DNA from: Pueribacillus theae
GTDB taxonomy: Bacteria > Bacillota > Bacilli > Bacillales > UBA6769
NCBI RefSeq assembly: GCF_003097615.1
Contig: NZ_QCZG01000023.1
Span: 1-57,078, forward strand
Length of the DNA: 57,078 nt
Reading direction: 5' to 3'
Part shown: piece after piece, positions 9,896 through 23,555 of the stretch
Numbering within the stretch: the stretch's first letter is position 1
How the letters are laid out: every line of letters begins with the position of its first letter
Translations under genes and position numbers: made by a program
Notes under the pieces: generated by a model
Told to the model about the DNA's origin: nothing
The model's input: the letters and a program-made list of their open reading frames with translations, nothing else
Databases searched by the model: none

Positions 9896-11430
9896 AAATG
9901 AAACGAGCACTTATCAGTGTTTCTGATAAAACGGGCATTATCCCCTTTGTGAAGCAATTAACCGATGCAGGCATTGAGATTGTCTCGACAGGCGGAACGA
10001 AAAAGCAAATTGAGGACGCAGGTTTGCCTGTCACAGGCATTTCAGAAGTGACACAATTCCCAGAAATCCTTGGCGGCCGAGTGAAAACATTGCATCCGAA
10101 CGTGCACGGCGGATTGCTTGCTGTAAGAGGCAATGAAGAACATGACAAAGAACTGGCCGAACATAACATCACACCAATCGATCTTGTCGTCGTTAACCTG
10201 TATCCATTCCAAGCGACTATTGCAAAGAAAGATACGACCTATGCCGATGCAATTGAAAATATAGATATCGGCGGGCCGACAATGCTGAGAGCTGCGGCCA
10301 AAAACCATGCAGATGTCACAGTCGTCGTCGATCCTGCCGATTATGAAGCGGTTATTGAAGAAATTAAAGAAACCGGAGAAACAACGGAACAATTAAGAAG
10401 AAAGCTAGCGGCGAAAGTATTCCGCCATACCGCAGCTTATGATGCAGTCATCGCCGATTATTTAACGAAGGAAGCGGGGGAGAGCTTCCCTGAATCCTAC
10501 ACGGTTACCTATACAAAAAAACAAGACCTTCGCTATGGGGAAAACCCTCACCAAAAAGCCGCTTTTTACGAAAAGCCATTAAAAGAAAACAACACGCTTG
10601 CTGCGGCGAAACAGCTTCATGGGAAGGAACTATCTTATAACAATATTCAAGATGCGAACGCAGCCCTCAACATGGTAAAGGAATTTTCCGAACCGGCTGT
10701 CGTTGCTGTCAAGCATATGAATCCGTGCGGTGTTGGGTGTGGTGATACCATTTTTTCCGCTTATAGCCGGGCATATGAAGCAGATCCGGTTTCCATCTTC
10801 GGCGGAATTATTGCCGCAAATCGGGAAATCGATGCAGAAACGGCAAGAAAAATGAAAGAAATTTTCCTTGAAATCATTATTGCCCCTTCTTTTAGCCAGG
10901 AAGCATTTGACATTCTATCTGAGAAGAAAAATTTGCGTCTGCTAACAGTAGAAATCAATGGCTTATCTAATAACGATACACAACTTACTTCCGTTACAGG
11001 CGGCCTGCTCGTTCAAGATTTGGATTCATATACACTGGAAGACGCAGAAGTAACCGTGGCAACGGATAGAAAACCGACAGATGATGAGTGGGAAGCGTTG
11101 AAGCTTGCTTGGAAAGTTGTGAAACATGTGAAGTCGAATGCGATTGTTCTTACAACGAAAGATCGGACAGTCGGCATTGGAGCCGGGCAAATGAACCGTG
11201 TCGGATCCGCCAAAATTGCGATTGATCAAGCCGGAGAAGCGGCAAACGGTTCGGTTATGGGATCTGACGCATTTTTCCCTATGGATGATACGGTTGAAGC
11301 AGCTGGAAAAGCAGGCGTAACAGCCATTATCCAACCTGGCGGTTCCATTCGCGATCAAGATTCCATTGACAAAGCGAATGAATACGGCATTGCAATGGTA
11401 TTTACAGGAATCAGGCATTTTAAACATTAA
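9892..11430 (+). CDS. purH: AICAR transformylase / IMP cyclohydrolase (PurH)
   Basis: The bifunctional enzyme of the last two steps to IMP. The 512 residues equal the usual length. The N-terminal cyclohydrolase domain has [27 protein letters not shown] and [15 protein letters not shown]; the transformylase domain has YGENPHQKA, the Lys-His pair in [10 protein letters not shown], and SDAFFPMDD near the end. It is coupled to purN through a 4-base overlap and is followed 21 bases later by purD. Confidence 0.96.
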   Translation: MKMKRALISVSDKTGIIPFVKQLTDAGIEIVSTGGTKKQIEDAGLPVTGISEVTQFPEILGGRVKTLHPNVHGGLLAVRGNEEHDKELAEHNITPIDLVVVNLYPFQATIAKKDTTYADAIENIDIGGPTMLRAAAKNHADVTVVVDPADYEAVIEEIKETGETTEQLRRKLAAKVFRHTAAYDAVIADYLTKEAGESFPESYTVTYTKKQDLRYGENPHQKAAFYEKPLKENNTLAAAKQLHGKELSYNNIQDANAALNMVKEFSEPAVVAVKHMNPCGVGCGDTIFSAYSRAYEADPVSIFGGIIAANREIDAETARKMKEIFLEIIIAPSFSQEAFDILSEKKNLRLLTVEINGLSNNDTQLTSVTGGLLVQDLDSYTLEDAEVTVATDRKPTDDEWEALKLAWKVVKHVKSNAIVLTTKDRTVGIGAGQMNRVGSAKIAIDQAGEAANGSVMGSDAFFPMDDTVEAAGKAGVTAIIQPGGSIRDQDSIDKANEYGIAMVFTGIRHFKH

Positions 11431-11451
11431 TGTTGTTGAGGAGGTACCTGA

Positions 11452-12723
<1,272 letters not shown>

Positions 12724-12741
12724 AAATCACTGGAAAATGAC

Positions 12742-12778
12742 GAGGCTCCCGAACGTACAGGAAGCCTCATTTTTTTAT
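12742..12778 (+). terminator. Terminator of the purine operon
   Basis: GAGGCT (12742-12747) pairs with AGCCTC (12763-12768), with further C/G contacts in the loop side, followed by ATTTTTTT. Confidence 0.85.
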
Positions 12779-12793
12779 CCAATTGAATGTGTT

Positions 12794-12925
12794 TTATTTT
12801 TCATGCTCAGTCTCGGTATATGCGATGAGGACAAAGCCTAATTGCTCCTCCAATTGTTTTAATTCTTCCTGTTGTTCTTTTGTTAACGGTGCAACTGTCC
12901 AGTCATTATTGGTTTTAGAATGCAT
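12794..12925 (-). CDS. Small hypothetical protein, 43 residues
   Basis: A short gene on the minus strand with a good AGGAGGG Shine-Dalgarno 7 bases before its ATG. The product begins MHSKTNNDW, has an acidic, probably helical middle (KEQQEELKQLEEQLGF) and ends in EHEK. I do not recognise the family. It lies just downstream of sspH on the same strand, so the two may share a transcript, and it converges with purD. Confidence 0.55.
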   Translation of the reverse strand: MHSKTNNDWTVAPLTKEQQEELKQLEEQLGFVLIAYTETEHEK

Positions 12926-12953
12926 TTATTTTCCCTCCTATGAGAGCGCTAAC

Positions 12954-13133
12954 TTAATGTTCCGCAAGCTGATTTAAAGGAACTTCTTGCTCATTCTGTG
13001 GTTCATCAAGTGGATAAATTCTCGCTGTTTCATTATTTTCATTCACGTTTTGGATAAAAATTGGAACCCCGTTGTATGTTACACGAACCATCTCTGGAGA
13101 ATTAACAATTTCTTGTGCTCGCTGTTTGTTCAT
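12954..13133 (-). CDS. sspH: H-type small acid-soluble spore protein
   Basis: The 59-residue product contains RAQEIVNSPEMVRVTYNG, then GVPIFIQNV and ETARIYPLD, which matches SspH-family small acid-soluble spore proteins almost along the full length. These are minor spore-core proteins made in the forespore. The start is ATG 13133 with AGGAGGT 8 bases upstream. I could not find a convincing sigma-G promoter by eye. Its presence shows that the organism descends from spore formers. Confidence 0.88.
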   Translation of the reverse strand: MNKQRAQEIVNSPEMVRVTYNGVPIFIQNVNENNETARIYPLDEPQNEQEVPLNQLAEH

Positions 13134-13292
13134 TTAAGCGACCTCCTTTCTGTCGTAATAATAATATTTGCCGTTTGGCCTTTATTTATCCTGATCAATA
13201 AAGTGAAACTTCGCTCAGTGGGGGTCTTACGGACGGTTGCGGCGTGATAAATTTCGATTGTTGGACCTATACTATTTTTAGAGGTGAAAAAT

Positions 13293-14495
13293 ATGTACAA
13301 ACTGTTGACGCATAATGATTTGGATGGAGTCGGATGCGGCATTTTAGCGAAGCTTGCTTTTGGCAGCGACGTGAAGGTCCGCTATAATTCCTCTTCAGGT
13401 CTCGACCATGAAGTAGAATGGTTTTTGGAAAATGATGGTAAGGATACGTTTTTATTGATTACGGATTTATCTGTAAATAAAGAAAATGAAAAAAGGCTCA
13501 ATGCGTTTTACCAAGCCGGAGGGAAGGTACAGCTCATTGATCACCATAAAACGGCACTGCATTTTAATGATTATGAATGGGGCCATGTCATTGTTGAAGA
13601 CGATAAAGGGGAATAAACTTCAGCAACCTCTTTGTTTTATGACTATCTTGTATCCCAACGGCTTATTGAATCTTCGCCAGTGATCACAGAATTTGTTGAG
13701 CTTGTCAGGGAGTACGATACATGGAGCTGGGAGAAAAATAACAACGAACAGGCAAAACGGCTGAATGCTCTTTTCTTTTTAGTGTCAATTGAAGAATTTG
13801 AAGAGAAAATGATTGAACGTTTGAAGGCAACCGATCATTTCTGTTTTAATGAATTTGAAGCAAAATTATTGGATATGGAAGAGGAGAAGATTGAACGCTA
13901 CATCCGCCGCAAAAGACGGGAACTTGTTCAGGCGCCAATAGGAGATCAGTTTGCCGGGATCGTTTATGCGGAATCGTATCATTCGGAATTGGGAAACAGG
14001 CTAAGCAGCGAATATCCCCATCTTGACTATATCGCCATTTTAAATATGGGTGGGAAGCGAATCTCATTGCGGACCATCCACGATCATGTCGATGTTTCTG
14101 AAGTGGCTGGCCATTTCGGTGGCGGCGGGCATGCAAAAGCCTCTGGCTGTGCATTAACCGAAGAGGCTTACAGAAAATTTGTAGCCGAAACGTTTCACTT
14201 GGAGCCGCTACGGGAAGATGCAAAACGAAATCGCTATAATTTGAAACATTCTTCATTTGGCTCCCTATATAAAAACCGAATGGAAGAATTCTTTTTGCTT
14301 CACCCTGCAAATGATGAGTGGATGATTACGAAAAATGGCACAAAAATGGAAAAGACGTTTCCAAGCTTTGATGAAGGGGAAAATTTTTTGAAAAGAAATT
14401 ATGCTGTTTGGCTCGTTAGAGATGAAACGTTTGTTCATTATTTAATGGACATTGTGAAGAATGTAAAACAAAAGGAAGCGGAAAATTTAACATGA
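13293..14495 (+). pseudogene. nrnB: NrnB-like DHH phosphoesterase interrupted by an in-frame stop
   Basis: The reading frame from ATG 13293 encodes a DHH-superfamily protein (LLTHNDLDGVGCG, ITDLSVN, QLIDHHKTALH) up to TAA at 13614-13616. The same frame then continues as TSATSLFYDYLV and through the DHHA1 part (GGGGHAKASGC) to 14495. Homologues such as B. subtilis NrnB, an oligoribonuclease, run straight through this point with a sense codon before TSATS. One base change (for example TTA or AAA to TAA) explains the break. There is no ribosome binding site near the restart codons at 13632, so the second half is probably not made. ATG 13293 has AGAGGTG upstream. Confidence 0.85.
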
Positions 14496-14513
14496 TTCCG
14501 CTTCCGCTTTTTT
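14474..14513 (+). terminator. Terminator overlapping the nrnB stop codon
   Basis: GGAAGCGGAA (14474-14483) and TTCCGCTTCC (14496-14505) form a perfect 10-bp stem, followed by GCTTTTTTCTTCTT. It spans the convergent stop codons of the nrnB-like gene and the CWC gene. Confidence 0.75.
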
Positions 14514-14726
14514 CTTCTTAAACTCGTTCAAGCAATTTTTGCATATGCACGTTTTTCTTAATTGTTTTGGAGGGACGAGGTTAAAAATCGTTTCCGGGAA
14601 AAATTCGTTCGTACACCAGCACTCACCTAAAGACTTATCTTTGCCATAACAACAATTGTTGTTTTTCCCGCAAATTGGACAGTTCTGAACGAAATCGAAC
14701 GAAAATGAGCTTTTTTTTATTGACAT
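14487..14726 (-). CDS. Cysteine-rich CWC family protein
   Basis: The 79-residue product has eleven cysteines, including CPICGKNNNC, ECWC and a C-terminal TCICKNCLNEF, the pattern of the small Cys-rich CWC family. Metal binding is likely by motif, but the function is unknown. It overlaps the upstream one-helix peptide by 10 bases and its 3' end overlaps the nrnB-like gene by 9 bases on the other strand. Confidence 0.75.
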   Translation of the reverse strand: MSIKKSSFSFDFVQNCPICGKNNNCCYGKDKSLGECWCTNEFFPETIFNLVPPKQLRKTCICKNCLNEFKKKKAEAESC

Positions 14727-14824
14727 TTTTTGCCTCTTTTCACCATCCTTCTAAATAAGTAAATTAATCCGATGAGAACTAAGATAGTAATAATACTTCC
14801 TGGAATTCCAAAGTTATTTATCAT
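14717..14824 (-). CDS. One-helix membrane peptide with a TatA-like start
   Basis: A 35-residue gene too short for most gene finders. The product starts MINNFGIPGSIITILVLIGL and ends in a basic tail (RRMVKRGKK). The NxGIPG plus hydrophobic helix resembles the beginning of TatA proteins, but the FGP hinge and amphipathic helix are missing. A GGTGAGGGG sequence lies upstream of ATG 14824. It could be a small membrane protein or a remnant. Confidence 0.4.
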   Translation of the reverse strand: MINNFGIPGSIITILVLIGLIYLFRRMVKRGKKCQ

Positions 14825-15075
14825 TTATGCATTCCCCTCACCTGATTTTTAAAGTCGTGTTAACCCTCTGATCTAGTTAAATTTCTATCATTATAGCATA
14901 CTTAAACGGGGATTCATTTGTAAAAAGAAGTCGCATAAATTGTCGTTTTGTGCATGATATTGTCTAAATAATAGTTTCAAAAAATAGTAACATTCTTTCT
15001 TTCTTTAAAACGTTAAAATGTGGTAAAATGAATTTGGAAGTAAGGGTTATAATCTTGTTTTTAGGAGGAAACACA

Positions 15076-16815
15076 TTGTCAGTTAGGACATTGAATTGGA
15101 ACAAAAAACAAATAAGGGAGCATATTAAAATTATTGATGGCCAAAAGGCGCCTTCAATTGTTTTAAAAGACGCAACCTACTTAAATATGGCACTAAAAAA
15201 ATGGGTGAAAGCAAATATATGGATTGCAGGGGATCGGATCATCTACGTTGGCAAGGATATGCCGCAGAAACCTGCAAACGAAACAATTAATTGTAAAAAT
15301 CGCTACTTGGTGCCAGGCTACATCGAGCCGCATGCTCACCCATTCTTTATATATAATCCTCTTACACTTGCGGAATTTGCGGCAAAACACGGAACGACGA
15401 CAATAGTGAATGATAACCTGTTGATGTTTTTACAATTGCCGTTAGAGAAAGCGCTTTCAATTGTTGACGAATTTAACAAAATACCATCATCGATTTATTG
15501 GTGGGCGCGTTATGACTCTCAAACGCAATTGGATGACGAGGATTTAATCTTCACGAATGGAAAAGTAAAAGAGTGGCTTTCCCATCCATCCGTTTTGCAA
15601 GGCGGGGAGTTAACAGGCTGGCCAAAGGTGCTTTCGGGAAATAACGAAATTTTGTATTGGATGCAAGAGACAAAGAAGTTAGGCAAAAAAATCGAAGGAC
15701 ACTTCCCCGGTGCCTCGCTTAAAACATTGACAAAAATGGCGGTGCTTGGTGTAGACGCTGATCATGAAGCGATGACAGGGGAGGAGGTTGTCAATAGGCT
15801 GTCAGTTGGAATGACGACATCCCTTCGTTACTCCTCCATTCGGCCTGATTTGCCTAAATTATTAAAAGAAATGCGCGATCTTGGCGTGAAAAATTTTGAA
15901 CGAATCATTTTAAATACAGATGGCTCTTCACCGGCATTTTATGAACAGGGAATGCAAGATCGAATGATCGAAATTGCATTGGAGCAAGGTGTACCTGTTG
16001 AAGATGCTTACGCGATGACAAGCTATAATATCGCCCGTCACTATGGATTGGATGACTTGCTTGGCATGATTGCCCCTGGGAGGATTGCGCATATTAACGT
16101 GCTTGAGAACAAGGATCATCCGCGTCCGATTTCGGTTATGGCGAAAGGCGAATGGGTTTTGAAAAATGGAACAGACACGTATCCTGACGTTAGCATCCCT
16201 TGGGAAACATATGGAACAAAACCGCTCCTCCTTGACTTTGACATTACCGAAGAAGACTTGATGTTTTCGCTGCCTGTCGGAATTGAGCTCATTAATTCAG
16301 TTGTTACAAAACCATACAACATCAATATTGACGTTGCGGTAAGTGAACTCTCAACATCCCATGATGAGTCCTTCCTAGCAATGATTGATCGCAATGGGAA
16401 ATGGAGAGTCACAACGTTATTAAAAGGTTTCGCAAATAAGGTGCTTGGATTTGCAAGTTCATTTACGCACTCGGGAGACATTGTTTTAATCGGCAAAAAC
16501 CGAAAAGATATGATCGAGGCATTTCGACAAGTGAAAAAAATGGGCGGCGGCATCTCACTCGTTGAAAACGGAGAAGTGATTTGCAACATCTCACTTCCTA
16601 TCAGAGGAACGATGTCAAGAGAACCAATGGAAGAACTCATCGAAATCCAAAAAGATTTGGAAGAAAAGCTGAAAAAACGCGGATACCGACATGACGATCC
16701 AATCTATAGCTTGCTTTTCTTCTCTTCCACGCACTTGCCATTTATCCGTGTCACACAGCAGGGAATTTTTGATGTTAAAAATAAAACAGTTCTCTTTCCT
16801 GCAATTATGCGTTAA
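15076..16815 (+). CDS. yerA: YerA-like adenine deaminase family protein
   Basis: A 579-residue amidohydrolase-superfamily protein of the YerA group, related to adenine deaminase. The metal-binding segment is PGYIEPHAHPF, with later EGHFPGAS, DADHEAMTGEE and NTDGSSPAFYE. Whether YerA itself deaminates adenine is not settled. I prefer TTG 15076, because GGAGG sits 8 bases before it and homologues start close to this point; an in-frame ATG at 15028 exists but has no good Shine-Dalgarno. A TAAAAT -10 at 15024-15029 fits a leader starting about 15036, which would exclude that ATG. Confidence 0.85.
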   Translation: MSVRTLNWNKKQIREHIKIIDGQKAPSIVLKDATYLNMALKKWVKANIWIAGDRIIYVGKDMPQKPANETINCKNRYLVPGYIEPHAHPFFIYNPLTLAEFAAKHGTTTIVNDNLLMFLQLPLEKALSIVDEFNKIPSSIYWWARYDSQTQLDDEDLIFTNGKVKEWLSHPSVLQGGELTGWPKVLSGNNEILYWMQETKKLGKKIEGHFPGASLKTLTKMAVLGVDADHEAMTGEEVVNRLSVGMTTSLRYSSIRPDLPKLLKEMRDLGVKNFERIILNTDGSSPAFYEQGMQDRMIEIALEQGVPVEDAYAMTSYNIARHYGLDDLLGMIAPGRIAHINVLENKDHPRPISVMAKGEWVLKNGTDTYPDVSIPWETYGTKPLLLDFDITEEDLMFSLPVGIELINSVVTKPYNINIDVAVSELSTSHDESFLAMIDRNGKWRVTTLLKGFANKVLGFASSFTHSGDIVLIGKNRKDMIEAFRQVKKMGGGISLVENGEVICNISLPIRGTMSREPMEELIEIQKDLEEKLKKRGYRHDDPIYSLLFFSSTHLPFIRVTQQGIFDVKNKTVLFPAIMR

Positions 16816-16867
16816 ACTATTAAAGTAGGTTTAAAAGAAATCTTATTAGATGATGAGGCGTTCATTT

Positions 16868-17896
16868 ATGAAGCAATCCAGTAAAATTGCCTTTTTTCTC
16901 ATTTGCTTGCTAGCCGTCGGACTAAGCGGCTGTAAAGCGGATGAACAAAGTGAAAAAGGCAAAAAAGATACAGTTGAAGAAGAAAAGTACGTATTTCCAC
17001 TTACCGGACTTGAAACAAATGAATCGGATGCAATTGCGACTCGCCCAGTAGCTGTTGTCGTAAACAACCACCCTAAAGCACGTCCGCAATCAGGACTGAA
17101 CGAAGCGGATCTCATTTATGAACTGCTTGCCGAAGGAGATATTACCCGTTTTCTTGCCATTTATCAAAGCGGGAAGCCTGAAGCAATCGGTCCTGTCAGA
17201 AGCGCGCGTGATTATTTCATCGAACTCGCGGAAGGTTATGATGCCTTATTTGTCGCCCATGGCTGGAGCCCAAAAGCGAAAGAAATGCTCAAGTCCGGAA
17301 GCATCGATAACATCAATGGCTTATCCTACGACGGCACGCTGTTCCATCGCTCATCAAATCGTAAAGCTCCCCACAACTCCTATACTTCATATGAAGATAT
17401 AGAAAAGGGGGCGGAAATGAACGACTATGATATGGAACAAAAGACAGATCCACTTCCCTTTTTATCAGAAAATGAAATAAAAGAAATCAAGGGCGAGCAA
17501 GCAGAAAAAGTTACTGTTCATTACGGAAACCGGTACAGCGCGACTTATGAATACAGCCAATCGGACGAATCCTACACGCGCTATAATGATAGCGAACAAA
17601 CGGTTGATTATGAAACAAATGAGCCGATTGCATTAGATAATATCTTCATTGTCGAAGCGAACCACCGTGTCCTTGACGACGACGGGCGCCGGGAGATTGA
17701 TCTATCATCAGGCGGCCATGCAATCCTACTGCAAAAAGGGCTTATTCAGCATATCAAGTGGGAAAACAAAGATGGCAGAATTGTACCGAAGCTGGAAGAT
17801 GGACAAGCGGGCTTTGTTCCTGGGCGTACGTGGATTCATATCATACCGCAAGATCCTGGCATTGTTGAAGCAGTAACGATAGCAGAAGCTGAATAA
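16868..17896 (+). CDS. yerB: YerB-like DUF3048 lipoprotein
   Basis: The product starts with a basic residue, a hydrophobic segment (IAFFLICLLAVGL) and the lipobox LSGC, so it is a lipoprotein on the outer face of the membrane. The remainder fits DUF3048: RPVAVVVNNHPKARPQSGL, a GPVRSARDY motif, and GRTWIHIIPQD near the end. The role is unknown. ATG 16868 has GAGG 9 bases upstream; an earlier ATG at 16850 lacks one. It follows yerA and precedes yerC as in B. subtilis. Confidence 0.85.
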   Translation: MKQSSKIAFFLICLLAVGLSGCKADEQSEKGKKDTVEEEKYVFPLTGLETNESDAIATRPVAVVVNNHPKARPQSGLNEADLIYELLAEGDITRFLAIYQSGKPEAIGPVRSARDYFIELAEGYDALFVAHGWSPKAKEMLKSGSIDNINGLSYDGTLFHRSSNRKAPHNSYTSYEDIEKGAEMNDYDMEQKTDPLPFLSENEIKEIKGEQAEKVTVHYGNRYSATYEYSQSDESYTRYNDSEQTVDYETNEPIALDNIFIVEANHRVLDDDGRREIDLSSGGHAILLQKGLIQHIKWENKDGRIVPKLEDGQAGFVPGRTWIHIIPQDPGIVEAVTIAEAE

Positions 17897-17916
17897 TCGT
17901 AAGAGGAGGATATAAA

Positions 17917-18231
17917 GTGCAGATCGATAAATTGCGGGGCCATGCATTGGATCAATTGTTTCAAGCGATTCTATCGCTTGAAACGCTTGAAGAATGCTAC
18001 AGTTTCTTCGATGATTTGGCTACGGTCAACGAAATTCAATCGCTCGCTCAACGTCTAGAAGTTGCACGAATGCTCCGGGACGGAAACACCTATCAAAAAA
18101 TTGAATCAGAGACGGGTGCAAGCACGGCGACAATCTCCAGAGTGAAACGTTGTTTAAATTATGGAAATGATGCCTATGAAATGGTTTTGGAAAGAATTGC
18201 TGCAGCAAAGAAAAACGGAGTAAAAGGATAG
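17917..18231 (+). CDS. yerC: YerC/TrpR-like helix-turn-helix protein
   Basis: A 104-residue protein with the TrpR/YerC fold: [36 protein letters not shown] contains the helix-turn-helix (described here by its ends, residues 46-81). Targets are not known. GTG 17917 follows AAGAGGAGG. A terminator follows, which closes the yerB-yerC unit. Confidence 0.85.
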   Translation: MQIDKLRGHALDQLFQAILSLETLEECYSFFDDLATVNEIQSLAQRLEVARMLRDGNTYQKIESETGASTATISRVKRCLNYGNDAYEMVLERIAAAKKNGVKG

Positions 18232-18245
18232 AAAGCACGGTTATA

Positions 18246-18286
18246 AAAAGAAGTTCAGTTCGCATTGGAATTGGACTTCTTTTTAT
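18246..18286 (+). terminator. Terminator after yerC
   Basis: AAAAGAAGT (18246-18254) pairs with ACTTCTTTT (18275-18283), ending in a T-rich tract. Confidence 0.75.
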
Positions 18287-18350
18287 TGTGAATGGATGTC
18301 TTACTTTATGTTATAATCCGAGAAGAATGTTTTGCTTGGAGGAACGATGG

Positions 18351-19034
18351 ATGGTTGAATTTAATGAATGGCGCCACGTATTCAAGCTGGATCCGAATAA
18401 ATCGATGAATGATGAGCAGCTTGAAGCGATCTGCCAATCAGGGACCGATGCAATTATTGTCGGCGGATCGGATGGCGTCACATTTGATAATACGATTGAA
18501 TTGCTGGGAAGAATACGCCGTTTCACAGTGCCGTGTGTTTTGGAAGTTTCTGTGATAGAGGCCGTATCCCCTGGATTTGACTACTATTTCATTCCTACTG
18601 TATTAAACAGTGATAATCCTGCTTGGTTTAAAGGGCTCCATCATCAAGCGATTAAAGAATATGGCGAATTGCTTAATTGGGACGAAATAATGATGGAAGG
18701 CTATTGTATTTTAAATGAACAATCAAAGGTTGCCAGATTGACAAATGCCAAAGCGAATTTGTCAGAGGAAGATGTGATTGCATACGCCAAAATGGCAGAG
18801 AAGATGTTTCGCCTTCCGATCTTTTATTTGGAGTACAGCGGGGCATATGGAAACCCTTCACTCGTCGAAAAGGTTGCAGCCGAGTTCGAAAACACAAGAT
18901 TGTTCTACGGGGGCGGCATCGATTCACCAGCAAAAGCAGCAGAGATGGCCAACTATGCAAATACAATTGTTGTTGGAAACGTGATTTATGAAAATTTAAA
19001 ACAAGCATTAAAGACGGTGACTGCTGTAAAATAA
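18351..19034 (+). CDS. pcrB: Heptaprenylglyceryl phosphate synthase (PcrB)
   Basis: PcrB attaches heptaprenyl diphosphate to glycerol-1-phosphate, a TIM-barrel enzyme related to archaeal GGGPS. The 227-residue product has [12 protein letters not shown] at its N terminus, [36 protein letters not shown] and LFYGGGID. I start it at ATG 18351, 8 bases after GGAGG, in line with homologues; the open frame reaches 18288. It is directly upstream of pcrA as in B. subtilis. Confidence 0.92.
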   Translation: MVEFNEWRHVFKLDPNKSMNDEQLEAICQSGTDAIIVGGSDGVTFDNTIELLGRIRRFTVPCVLEVSVIEAVSPGFDYYFIPTVLNSDNPAWFKGLHHQAIKEYGELLNWDEIMMEGYCILNEQSKVARLTNAKANLSEEDVIAYAKMAEKMFRLPIFYLEYSGAYGNPSLVEKVAAEFENTRLFYGGGIDSPAKAAEMANYANTIVVGNVIYENLKQALKTVTAVK

Positions 19035-19085
19035 GAAGTGTTATAATAAAGGTAAGAACACACGTTTTGAAAAGGTGGTACAGCA

Positions 19086-21281
19086 ATGCAACGGAGTGTT
19101 GAAAATTTACTTGAAGGATTAAATCCGGAACAATTGGAAGCCGTGAGGACGGTTGAAGGCCCGCTATTAATCATGGCAGGCGCAGGGAGCGGGAAGACAC
19201 GTGTGCTGACACATCGAATCGCGTATTTAATCCAAGAAAAAAATGTTGCACCGTGGAGCATCCTTGCAATCACATTTACAAATAAAGCGGCGCGGGAAAT
19301 GAAAGAACGTGTTTCTCATTTAATAGGAGCGGTTGCTGAAGATATTTGGATTTCAACGTTCCATTCCCTTTGCGTTAGAATGTTAAGGCGTGACATTGAT
19401 CGAATCGGGATAAACCGAAGCTTCACGATTCTTGATGCGGCTGATCAACTAACTGCTATTAAGCAGGTTATGAAAGAATTAAATATTGATACGAAAAAAT
19501 TTAACCCGCGTAGCATTCTTGGAACGATAAGCAGTGCAAAAAATGAATTAAGAACAGCAAAGGACTTTTCTGAATTGCATAGTGAGGCTTTCGATCCTTA
19601 CAAATCTGTCGTTAGTGACGTATACACAGAATATGAGAAAAAACTGCTTAAAAACAGCGCGTTGGATTTCGATGATCTGATTATGACAGCGATTCATTTG
19701 TTTACGCAAGCGCCTGACGTCCTAGAGTTTTACCAACGCAAATTTCATTATCTTCACGTTGACGAATACCAAGACACGAATAGGGCACAATATCTTCTTG
19801 TTCAAATGCTTAGCGATCGCCACAAAAATCTATGCGTCGTTGGTGATTCGGATCAATCAATCTATCGTTGGCGCGGCGCCGATATCCAAAATATTTTATC
19901 GTTTGAAGAGGACTACCCTGATGCAAAAGTCATTTTGCTTGAACAAAACTATCGGTCAACGAAAACGATTTTAAATGCTGCAAATGAAGTGATCGCAAAC
20001 AATTTAAACCGTAAAGTAAAAAAACTGTGGACAGACAATGAAGAAGGCAATAAAATTACGTATTATCGCGGAGATAGCGAGCGTGACGAGGCATATTTTG
20101 TCGCCAGCGAAATCGGAAAAATGTTGAAAGAAAAGGGAAGAAACTATCGTGACGTTGCTGTTCTTTATCGTACGAATGCACAGTCGCGTGTCATTGAGGA
20201 AATTTTTGTGAAAGCAAACATTCCATACACGATCGTGGGAGGCACGAAATTCTACGATCGGAAGGAAATCAAGGATTTACTCGCTTACTTGCGGCTTATT
20301 GCAAATCCGGACGATGACATTAGCCTTGAACGCATTATTAATGTTCCGAAACGCGGTGTTGGTGCTTCCTCTGTTGAAAAAGTGATGCAATATGCTGCTG
20401 ACAATGATGTGACAATGGTGGTGGCACTACAAGAAATTGAACAGATCGGTTTGACAAAACGTGCCGAAAATGCGCTGGCAGAGCTAGGCAACCTCCTTTC
20501 GAATTTCACAAAAATGCAAGAGTATTTAACGGTGAGCGAGCTTGTTGAAGAAGTCCTCGATAAAACAGGCTACCGAGATATGCTTCAAAATGAAAAAACG
20601 ATCGAGGCGGAAAGCCGACTTGAGAATATTAATGAGTTTTTATCTGTCGCGCTAGAATTCGAAAAAGCGAGTGAAGATAAAAGCTTGATTGCTTTTCTCA
20701 CCGATTTGGCGCTTGTCGCGGATATTGATCGTTTAGATGGCGACGATGAGAAACCAGACGATGCAGTAACACTCATGACCCTTCATTCTGCGAAAGGGCT
20801 AGAATTTCCGGTTGTTTTTCTTGTTGGATTGGAAGAAGGGGTTTTCCCTCATTCACGGGCGCTGTTTGAGGAAGAAGAGATGGAAGAGGAGCGCCGTCTT
20901 GCCTATGTCGGCATGACGCGTGCCGAGGAACAGCTTTTTCTTACAAATTGCAGAATGCGGACATTATTCGGTAGAACAAATATGAATCCGGTGTCGCGGT
21001 TCATTCAAGAAATACCGGAAGAATTTTTTGATGCGCCATTAGAGGAAACGAACGTTGTTCGCAATCAGCCTCCAACACATGTTCAAGTTTTAAGGAAATC
21101 CGGCGGCGAACAGCTTGATTGGAAAGTCGGAGACAAAGCAAAGCACAAAAAGTGGGGAATCGGTACAGTTGTGAGCGTAAAGGGGGTGGATGAGTCTCTT
21201 GAACTCGACATTGCGTTTCCAAGCCCAACAGGTATTAAACGCTTGCTGGCGAAATTTGCCCCAATCGAAAAAGCTAATTAA
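19086..21281 (+). CDS. pcrA: ATP-dependent DNA helicase PcrA
   Basis: The 731-residue protein is a UvrD/Rep-family superfamily 1A helicase that acts in repair and in clearing RecA and replication blocks. Helicase motifs are in order: Q-motif LNPEQLEAV, Walker A AGAGSGKT (31-38), [51 protein letters not shown] and [10 protein letters not shown]. The C-terminal [18 protein letters not shown] module is the RNA polymerase-binding tail typical of PcrA. Confidence 0.97.
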   Translation: MQRSVENLLEGLNPEQLEAVRTVEGPLLIMAGAGSGKTRVLTHRIAYLIQEKNVAPWSILAITFTNKAAREMKERVSHLIGAVAEDIWISTFHSLCVRMLRRDIDRIGINRSFTILDAADQLTAIKQVMKELNIDTKKFNPRSILGTISSAKNELRTAKDFSELHSEAFDPYKSVVSDVYTEYEKKLLKNSALDFDDLIMTAIHLFTQAPDVLEFYQRKFHYLHVDEYQDTNRAQYLLVQMLSDRHKNLCVVGDSDQSIYRWRGADIQNILSFEEDYPDAKVILLEQNYRSTKTILNAANEVIANNLNRKVKKLWTDNEEGNKITYYRGDSERDEAYFVASEIGKMLKEKGRNYRDVAVLYRTNAQSRVIEEIFVKANIPYTIVGGTKFYDRKEIKDLLAYLRLIANPDDDISLERIINVPKRGVGASSVEKVMQYAADNDVTMVVALQEIEQIGLTKRAENALAELGNLLSNFTKMQEYLTVSELVEEVLDKTGYRDMLQNEKTIEAESRLENINEFLSVALEFEKASEDKSLIAFLTDLALVADIDRLDGDDEKPDDAVTLMTLHSAKGLEFPVVFLVGLEEGVFPHSRALFEEEEMEEERRLAYVGMTRAEEQLFLTNCRMRTLFGRTNMNPVSRFIQEIPEEFFDAPLEETNVVRNQPPTHVQVLRKSGGEQLDWKVGDKAKHKKWGIGTVVSVKGVDESLELDIAFPSPTGIKRLLAKFAPIEKAN

Positions 21282-21367
21282 AAAAGAGGCCAAAAAATGA
21301 AGAGAAGACTAAATACCGAACTTGCATATGAATGGGGCTTCTCATTTTTGCAAACCTCTAACGGTAG

Positions 21368-23383
<2,016 letters not shown>

Positions 23384-23418
23384 TTACCTCACCAAGGCGG
23401 TGCTGCGCTTTTTAATAA

Positions 23419-23535
23419 TGTCCAGCTTCAGCGCCTAGCTCCTCAACGAAAATTTCTTCTTCAAGTGAGGCAACAAACAACGCCTCTTCTTCAGAAGAGC
23501 ATTTTCTGTCGGAGCTAACGGCGCTTACGCTTTTC
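23419..23535. repeat. Imperfect palindromic intergenic repeat
   Basis: TGTCCAGCTTCAGCGCCTAG begins the element and CGGAGCTAACGGCGCTTACG ends it. The outer arms AGCGCCTAGCTCC and GGAGCTAACGGCGCT pair with a two-base bulge; an inner stem pairs GAAAAT with ATTTTC and GAGGC with GCCTC. From memory, sequences of the GTCCAGCTnCAGCGCCTAG type recur between genes in many Bacillaceae. Only one full copy is seen here. It fills most of the ligA-yerH gap. Confidence 0.6.
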
Positions 23536-23555
23536 AATAGTTAGGGGAGAAATGG

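Noticed and set aside
13195-13250. Possible interspersed repeat (GTGAAACTTCGCTCAGTGGG)
   Set aside because: It looked familiar, but only one copy lies here and there is no clear inverted structure, so it is not called.
13632-14495. Independent gene starting at TTG 13632
   Set aside because: No Shine-Dalgarno precedes it, and it is the exact in-frame continuation of the DHH protein after a stop codon.
14487-14726. Zinc-finger regulator
   Set aside because: The cysteine spacing fits the CWC family better and there is no DNA-binding helix.
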